NCBI RefSeq assembly: GCF_900111345.1
Contig: NZ_FOGY01000004.1
Span: 62,001-126,000, forward strand
Direction of reading: 5' to 3'
DNA: 64,000 nt
Source: Psychrobacillus sp. OK032
GTDB lineage: Bacteria; Bacillota; Bacilli; Bacillales_A; Planococcaceae
The notes under the pieces were generated by a model. That model ran no database searches, was not told the DNA's origin, and saw only the letters and a program-made list of their open reading frames with translations. A program made the position numbers and the translations under genes. Positions 59,140 through 64,000 of the stretch are shown in pieces; the first letter of the stretch is position 1; each line of letters opens with the position of its first letter.

Positions 59140-59610
59140 GGGATAATGCGTCGTAAGAAGTATCCGCTAGGATTTCCGCTGGAGTCGCCGCCCTTCCGCA
59201 AAAATCAGAGGAGCTTGCTGACTGATTAGTTTCTCGCTTGATAAACCAAAAGTTTGATTAGAATCGAAGAGGGAAATCCAATATTAGTAAATATCTCGTA
59301 AAATGATCCGGTAAATGGCTAAGAGCGACCAATTTATGTGCGGGAGCAATCCATTAATATTGTGAAAATTAACACTATTATTTGGTAATTGATAACATAT
59401 TTAAGCTCATGTTCACTGTTTAATAAGCAATTTTTTTCATATAGTGATAGCTGCCGCTTTTACCTTCGCGCAGCGGTTCTAATATTTCTTGTTGGTTTGG
59501 TGTTTTAGCAAAACGCTAATTAGCTAGCATATTTCGTTGATTGAAGCGGAAAGCGTCCGCCTGGAGCGGAAATCAACTGCACTTGCGGTATTCCACTGCG
59601 ACGCATTTCC
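59140..59610. repeat. Family A repeat locus 4: shortened inverted pair
   Basis: This locus fills the 653-base gap between the cold-shock and SRPBCC genes. The left part (59140-59200) has an outer arm of 41 bases that is the reverse complement of 24072-24112 with two differences, followed only by GGAGTCGCCGCC. The right part (59545-59610) keeps only GCGGAAAGCGTCCGCC plus the outer arm. The inner cassettes are missing from both. The spacer shares CTTAGCCATTTACCGGAT-like sequence with locus 1 on the opposite strand. Confidence 0.72.
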
Positions 59611-59674
59611 CTGAAGTGCATCATAGGCTTTATCTGTGTTATGGTTTACAATTTTAGTTTTAGGAGCAGAAGAA

Positions 59675-60139
59675 ATGAAAAAGTGGAAAAAAGAAATTAA
59701 GCTTAACGTTCCAATCGAATTTGCTTGGACTTATTTTTATGGCGATGTAGAAAAAAAGAAAAAAATCTTTCCGAAAGTAATGGGAGAGGAATTTCTAGAA
59801 AAAACCGATCAAGTAGTTGGATCCGTTATCCATCAGACGTATCATAATGGTTCGTTAACGGAACAATATGAAATAACGATTCAAAAATATACAAACGAAC
59901 CAAATAATAAAATGATACAGGAAAGCTTTATACTAAATGATCGCTTTCGGATGACAATTGACTATGAATTACAAATGATAGATGATACAACGACAAAGTT
60001 CATCTACACATCAATCAATAAGCCCAAAAACCCGCTACTCAGTCTCTTTCAGTTATTTGGAAGCGATGAAGTAGTAGTGAACTTTATGAATCGTACAAAA
60101 GATACCATTGAAACTGCATACCAAACAACTGCCAATTAA
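59675..60139 (+). CDS. SRPBCC-fold protein
   Basis: This 154-residue protein resembles the START/SRPBCC helix-grip fold: KKEIKLNVPIEFAWTYFYGD start, VVGSVIHQTYHNGSLTEQYEITI strands and a long C-terminal helix NFMNRTKDTIETAYQ. Such proteins bind a small hydrophobic ligand; none can be named. ATG 59675 has AGGAG 8 bases upstream; the ATG at 59636 lacks a site and lies beside the repeat. The stop overlaps the convergent RNase-H-like gene by four bases. Confidence 0.78.
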   Translation: MKKWKKEIKLNVPIEFAWTYFYGDVEKKKKIFPKVMGEEFLEKTDQVVGSVIHQTYHNGSLTEQYEITIQKYTNEPNNKMIQESFILNDRFRMTIDYELQMIDDTTTKFIYTSINKPKNPLLSLFQLFGSDEVVVNFMNRTKDTIETAYQTTAN

Positions 60140-60534
60140 CTTTTCGGCAGTTGTTTAAATACGGCTTCTCTAGCTAGTGCATGAGCAGCTTTATTTTGGT
60201 CGTCCGGAATCCATTTTATAAAAAATAAATCAAATGTATCGCTAATCGCTAAGATTTTTTCTAATATAGCTGCAAATTCCGCATTTTTAGCATAACGCTT
60301 CTCAACAGCAGCTAGTACGATTTGAGAATCCGTTCGAACTGAGACCATCATAGGAGACAATTTTTGTGCTTCTTCTAAACCTCTAAGTAGTGCAATAAAT
60401 TCTGTTGTATGATTCGAATAATCTCCGATGAACTCACTAAACTTCAAATGATGTCCTTCACCTTTAATGAAAATGCCAATCCCACTTGGACCTGGATTTC
60501 CAGTAGTCGAGCCATCAATATAAACTTCTAACAT
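60136..60534 (-). CDS. RNase H-like (RVT_3 type) protein
   Basis: This 132-residue protein has the RNase H fold order: EVYIDGSTTGNPGPSGIGI with the first Asp, TTEFIALLRGLEEA with the Glu, and VSVRTDSQIVLAAV with the second Asp. The last acidic position reads NKAAHALARE, where His stands in place of Asp; this is frequent in the RVT_3 subgroup, so full RNase H activity is uncertain. ATG 60534 is preceded by TGGGGATTTGC; the ATG at 60546 has no site. Confidence 0.82.
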   Translation of the reverse strand: MLEVYIDGSTTGNPGPSGIGIFIKGEGHHLKFSEFIGDYSNHTTEFIALLRGLEEAQKLSPMMVSVRTDSQIVLAAVEKRYAKNAEFAAILEKILAISDTFDLFFIKWIPDDQNKAAHALAREAVFKQLPKS

Positions 60535-60658
60535 GCAAATCCCCATTTCATAATTTCATACGAGTTATCATCTGTTTTAGTTTGAACGATTTATAGCATA
60601 CTTGCAAACAAAAGAAACATAATAGTACAATTATGAAGGTAGTGAGGAGCGTAAACAA

Positions 60659-60835
60659 ATGAAAAATACACAAATTATTAATGAAATTGATCTTATATTA
60701 CAAACGTATTGTGATGGCTGTTTTGTGCGAGCGCAACTTAGAAAAGAAAAAGGAAAGACATTTGCACACCACTTTTGCATTCATAGCTGTACGGTTGGGG
60801 AAGAGATCAAGCAAAAGGGAGAAAAACTTCAGTAA
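60659..60835 (+). CDS. Small zinc-finger protein (DUF2602-like)
   Basis: This 58-residue gene lies in a gap between two minus-strand genes. The protein has a four-cysteine pattern, YCDGCFVR then FCIHSCTVGEEI, which would bind one zinc ion. It resembles the short zinc-finger proteins (DUF2602) of bacilli. GAGGAG precedes ATG 60659 by 9 bases. The function is unknown; nucleic-acid binding is plausible. Confidence 0.8.
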   Translation: MKNTQIINEIDLILQTYCDGCFVRAQLRKEKGKTFAHHFCIHSCTVGEEIKQKGEKLQ

Positions 60836-60861
60836 AAAAACCCACGACCATTTGTCGCGGG
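60834..60861 (-). terminator. Terminator of the second cold-shock gene
   Basis: CCCGCGAC-AAATG-GTCGTGGG on the minus strand, followed by seven T. It overlaps the stop of the zinc-finger gene. Confidence 0.85.
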
Positions 60862-60872
60862 AAGAACCGTTT

Positions 60873-61076
60873 CTAACTATTTTTAATTACGTTTGCAGCT
60901 TGAGGTCCACGGTTTCCTTCAACAATTTCGAACGTAACGTCTTGTCCTTCTTCGAGTGCTCGAAATCCTTCGCCTTGAATACCTGTAAAATGGACAAATA
61001 CATCTTCCCCATCATTATACTCGATAAATCCATAGCCTTTTTCATTATTAAACCATTTTACTTTCCCCTGTTGCAT
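60873..61076 (-). CDS. Cold-shock protein (second copy)
   Basis: This 67-residue OB-fold protein has [14 protein letters not shown] and [10 protein letters not shown], both RNA-binding motifs. It differs from the copy at 58821 at many positions, so it is an old paralogue. GGGAGGAACGTTT precedes ATG 61076. It is divergent from fhs, with a short Family B element between them. Confidence 0.95.
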   Translation of the reverse strand: MQQGKVKWFNNEKGYGFIEYNDGEDVFVHFTGIQGEGFRALEEGQDVTFEIVEGNRGPQAANVIKNS

Positions 61077-61171
61077 AAACGTTCCTCCCTCGGTCCATTA
61101 AAAATTCTGATAATGGATAAATATACTATATAGTAAATGACAACTATCGTCAATAATATGTCGAATTTTAA

Positions 61172-61264
61172 CTTGACTCAGCAGCAACGGTTGCATACCC
61201 GCATCATACGGGCACAAGCGCAATTCAAAATCTGGACGCAATTACGCCAAGGCGTAATTGATTT
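61172..61264 (+). repeat. Shortened Family B element (B7) upstream of fhs
   Basis: CTTGACTCAGCA left end, one hairpin remnant CCCG-CATCATA-CGGG, the segment CAATTCAAAATCTGGACGC and the right hairpin AATTACGCC-AA-GGCGTAATT. The central core GGCGGATG is missing. It ends 52 bases before the fhs start. Confidence 0.78.
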
Positions 61265-61316
61265 GTTTTATCTAATTGATTCAACGTATAATAAAAGAAA
61301 AAAGGTTGGGATACAT

Positions 61317-62996
61317 ATGAATGTTAAAGTAGAGCCGCTTTCCGATTTAAGTATAGCCAAAAATTCCAAAATGCAACCAATTCGCCAAATTTCGGATAAA
61401 TTAGGAATTCCAGAAGATGCTTTAGAGCAATACGGTAACTATAAAGCAAAAATTGATCCAACAAAGATAGCTGCTAAAACGAATTTAGGTAAAGTTGTAC
61501 TTGTAACTGCAATAAGCCCGACTGCGGCAGGAGAAGGAAAATCAACTGTAACCGTTGGATTAGCCGATGCCTTGAAGAAAATCGGAGAGTCCGTTGTAGT
61601 CGCTCTACGTGAACCATCTTTGGGGCCAGTAATGGGTGTAAAAGGCGGTGCAACTGGAGGAGGATTTGCACAAGTATTACCTATGGAAGAAATAAATTTG
61701 CATTTCAATGGTGATTTACATGCGATTACTACCGCTAATAATGCATTAGCTGCAATAATTGATAATCATATCCACCAAGGAAATGAATTACAAATTGACC
61801 CTAGAAGAATTATTTGGAAAAGAGTACTTGATATGAACGACCGCTCACTACGCCATATTATAATTGGTCTTGGTGGACCTACACAAGGTGTACCACGTGA
61901 AGACGGATTTGATATTACCGTAGCCTCTGAAATAATGGCAATTCTTTGTTTGGCAAAGGATTTAGGTGATTTAAAGGAAAGACTAGCGCAAATTGTTATC
62001 GGTTATTCATATGCAAAAGAACCAATTACTGTGCGTGCTTTAGGAGTGGAAGGTGCGCTTACTTTACTATTAAAGGAAGCAATCAAGCCGAACTTAGTGC
62101 AAACAATAGAAGGAACACCAGCTTTAATACATGGCGGACCCTTTGCTAATATTGCGCATGGATGTAACTCGATCATCGCTACGAAAACGGCGATGAATAT
62201 AGCTGATGTTGTTGTGACAGAAGCAGGATTCGGCGCAGATTTAGGCGCAGAGAAATTTATGCATATTAAATCACGACAAGGTAATTTGGCACCAGATGCA
62301 GTTGTCATTGTTGCGACGATTCGAGCACTTAAAATGCAAGGTGGAAAACCAAAGGATTTGCTAAGGGAAGAAGATGTAAACGCGCTACTTGAAGGAACAA
62401 ATAATTTAGAAAAGCATATAGAAACCATTCGGGCATTTGGTATTGAGCCTGTAGTTGCCTTGAATAAATTCACAGCTGATACAGAGGCTGAAACAAAAGC
62501 ATTATTGGCTTGGTGTGAAGAGAGAAATATAGCAATTGCTATAACCGAGGTTTGGGAAAAAGGTGGAGCTGGGGGAGTGAACCTTGCTAAATTAGTTTTA
62601 AAAGAACTAGAAAAACCATCTAACTTCGCACCTTTATATAGTCTTTCAGATACGATTGAACAAAAAGTGCGAACGATTGTACAGCAAGTATATGGTGGGA
62701 AAGATGTCGTATTTACAGATGCAGCCAAAAAACAGATTGACCAAATAACTACTTACGGATGGGATACTCTTCCTATCTGTATGGCGAAAACACAATATTC
62801 TTTGTCTGATCAACCCAAATTATTAGGTCGGCCAACAGACTTTACGATTACAGTACGTGAAGTTCTTCCGAAACTCGGGGCAGGATTTCTTGTTTGTTTA
62901 ACTGGAGATATTATGACAATGCCAGGACTGCCTAAAAAACCAGCTGCTTTAAATATGGACGTTGCGGAGGATGGACAAGCGGTAGGATTGTTTTAA
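61317..62996 (+). CDS. fhs: Formate-tetrahydrofolate ligase
   Basis: This 559-residue enzyme makes 10-formyl-tetrahydrofolate from formate, ATP and tetrahydrofolate. The P-loop [17 protein letters not shown] is near residue 67; [18 protein letters not shown] and [17 protein letters not shown] are family constants. ATG 61317 is chosen because the length equals that of known Fhs and a GGTTGGG site precedes it. The frame open from 61137 would add 60 residues encoded by the repeat and a cold-shock promoter region. Confidence 0.95.
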   Translation: MNVKVEPLSDLSIAKNSKMQPIRQISDKLGIPEDALEQYGNYKAKIDPTKIAAKTNLGKVVLVTAISPTAAGEGKSTVTVGLADALKKIGESVVVALREPSLGPVMGVKGGATGGGFAQVLPMEEINLHFNGDLHAITTANNALAAIIDNHIHQGNELQIDPRRIIWKRVLDMNDRSLRHIIIGLGGPTQGVPREDGFDITVASEIMAILCLAKDLGDLKERLAQIVIGYSYAKEPITVRALGVEGALTLLLKEAIKPNLVQTIEGTPALIHGGPFANIAHGCNSIIATKTAMNIADVVVTEAGFGADLGAEKFMHIKSRQGNLAPDAVVIVATIRALKMQGGKPKDLLREEDVNALLEGTNNLEKHIETIRAFGIEPVVALNKFTADTEAETKALLAWCEERNIAIAITEVWEKGGAGGVNLAKLVLKELEKPSNFAPLYSLSDTIEQKVRTIVQQVYGGKDVVFTDAAKKQIDQITTYGWDTLPICMAKTQYSLSDQPKLLGRPTDFTITVREVLPKLGAGFLVCLTGDIMTMPGLPKKPAALNMDVAEDGQAVGLF

Positions 62997-63002
62997 CAAA
63001 TT

Positions 63003-63031
63003 AAAAGACTGCACATTAGCAGTCTTTTTGT
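63003..63031 (+). terminator. Terminator of fhs
   Basis: AAAAGACTGC-ACATTA-GCAGTCTTTTT, a 10-bp stem with a T run. Confidence 0.92.
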
Positions 63032-63081
63032 GTTTTATTCGTTATAATGTAAAAGAGTAGACAGCTTAAGGAGAATAAGTA

Positions 63082-63717
63082 ATGAATCCAATACAACGGT
63101 GCGAACATTTAGTGAAAGAAGTATATAAACATTTTGATGCAAGTCATGACTTCCAACATATTGAGCGAGTACGTAAGAATGCATTTGAAATAGCAGCTTC
63201 AGAGCCTACTGCTGATTTGGAAATAATTGAGCTAGCAGTACTATTACATGATGTTAGCGACCCAAAATATGCTCCAGTTGAAGAAAAGCAGGAAGAGGAT
63301 AGGATCATTAAGCAACTTTCCTTACCTACTGAAAAAGTAAATCAACTTAAAACACTCATTCTGTCCATTTCATTCAATGGGGGGAATGAAATAGTTGCTG
63401 ATTCATTAGAAGCCCAAATTGTCCGAGATGCGGACCGGTTAGATGCAATAGGAGCAGTAGGGATTGCGCGAACATTTGCATACGGCGGAGCAAAGGGTAG
63501 AAAGTTATACGATGTAGAAGAAACTCCAAGAGAAAACATGTCCATAGAAGAATACCGCTCCAAAGAGACAGCATCCGTTACGCATTTTTATGAGAAACTA
63601 TTAAAATTAGCTGACGGAATGCTAACGGAAAAAGGAAAAGAACTAGCAAAAGAAAGACATGCATTTATGGAATTATTTTTGCAAAACTTGAGAATAGAAA
63701 CAGGGGAACAAATATGA
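63082..63717 (+). CDS. HD-domain phosphohydrolase (YedJ-like)
   Basis: This 211-residue protein has the HD metal-binding pattern: FDASHDFQHIERV with the first His, LAVLLHDVSDPKY with the HD pair, and VRDADRLDAIGAVGIARTFAYGG with the last Asp. It should hydrolyse a phosphate bond, possibly in a nucleotide. AAGGAGAATAAGTA precedes ATG 63082. The stop overlaps the next gene by four bases. Confidence 0.87.
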   Translation: MNPIQRCEHLVKEVYKHFDASHDFQHIERVRKNAFEIAASEPTADLEIIELAVLLHDVSDPKYAPVEEKQEEDRIIKQLSLPTEKVNQLKTLILSISFNGGNEIVADSLEAQIVRDADRLDAIGAVGIARTFAYGGAKGRKLYDVEETPRENMSIEEYRSKETASVTHFYEKLLKLADGMLTEKGKELAKERHAFMELFLQNLRIETGEQI

Positions 63718-64000
63718 GTCATTTAATCATTTCAAATTTAACAAAAACAGTAGGAGAGAAAACGCTGTTTGAAAATATTACCTTCACGATCAACGATCAT
63801 AACCGAGCTGGCTTAATAGGCATTAACGGTACTGGTAAATCAACATTCTTATCGATAATTGCAGGCCAATTAGAAGCGGATTCCATTGATCGTGATCATC
63901 CAAACAAATATCGAATTGCGTATTTAGAGCAACAGCCAGTATTTGAAAAAGATGAAACCGTCTTGCAAACAGTATTTAGTGGAGATTCTCCTATATTAAA
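63714..64000 (+). CDS. ABC-F family ATPase, N-terminal part
   Basis: The gene runs off the right edge after 95 codons. It begins SHLIISNLTKTVGEKTLFENITF and has a Walker A GINGTGKSTF and a RIAYLEQQPVF Q-loop region, the pattern of ABC-F proteins without membrane domains (Uup/YfmR type). These act on ribosomes or DNA branches. Its ATG overlaps the HD gene stop (63714-63717), so it is in the same operon. Confidence 0.88.
   Translation, partial: MSHLIISNLTKTVGEKTLFENITFTINDHNRAGLIGINGTGKSTFLSIIAGQLEADSIDRDHPNKYRIAYLEQQPVFEKDETVLQTVFSGDSPIL

Noticed and set aside
60681-61133. 150-codon plus-strand frame across the second cold-shock gene
   Set aside because: It is antisense to the cold-shock gene and out of frame with the well-supported 58-residue zinc-finger gene.
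1-64000. Insertion sequences, prophage, rRNA or tRNA genes
   Set aside because: No transposase, integrase or phage protein and no tRNA or rRNA signatures were seen on either strand.

Overview
The window is low-GC, tightly packed chromosomal DNA from an endospore-forming member of Bacillales. Supporting signs are a YjcZ-type small protein, CotF-like coat protein, GltC/gltAB, hisHF, ypsA, mtnE/mtnU, a type II pantothenate kinase and an S-box riboswitch. Gene content and codon use suggest the Psychrobacillus/Lysinibacillus/Sporosarcina neighbourhood, but this is inferred from memory of gene content. No rRNA, tRNA, phage, transposase gene or CRISPR array was seen. Layout: 0-2.4 kb is the end of a 5-oxoproline operon (pxpA, Nramp-like ycsG, ycsI). 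3.3-10.4 kb is divergent gltC/gltAB (glutamate synthase). 10.9-12.3 kb is an isolated hisH-hisF pair. 12.4-16.6 kb holds spore-associated and small genes (yjcZ-type, CotF-like, ypsA, yuzF-like, Mn catalase). 16.6-22.9 kb is a methionine-type MetQ-N-I transporter under an S-box, continuing into enoyl-CoA hydratase, 2-hydroxyacid oxidase and CoA-transferase genes; divergent mtnE/mtnU follow at 24-26 kb. 26.5-30.4 kb has an M20 amidohydrolase, a hotdog thioesterase, a YitT-like protein and an MFS protein. 30.8-34.8 kb is ppx-ppk. 35-37.9 kb is a TetR/MFS efflux pair. 37.9-50.7 kb has pepF and two tandem copies of a complete branched-chain amino acid ABC operon (livJHMGF). 51.3-64 kb has a diguanylate cyclase, OsmC, HlyIII, DUF1836-amidohydrolase, coaW, two cold-shock genes, SRPBCC, RNase-H-like, a small Zn-finger protein, fhs, an HD hydrolase and the start of an ABC-F gene. 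The most unusual content is between genes. Two families of structured non-coding repeats occur. Family A consists of GC-rich units usually arranged as inverted pairs around AT-rich spacers; three of the pairs lie between convergent genes. Family B is a modular element of about 90-350 bp. Its core is a cassette of short hairpins whose stems differ between copies but remain paired, while the loop (usually TCC) and linkers stay nearly fixed. The same cassette also sits inside Family A units. The duplicated liv operons provide a filled site and an empty site for a Family B insertion. They also show that the duplication carried a now-decayed 5' end of pepF, and they preserve a structured mRNA leader whose stems covary between copies.
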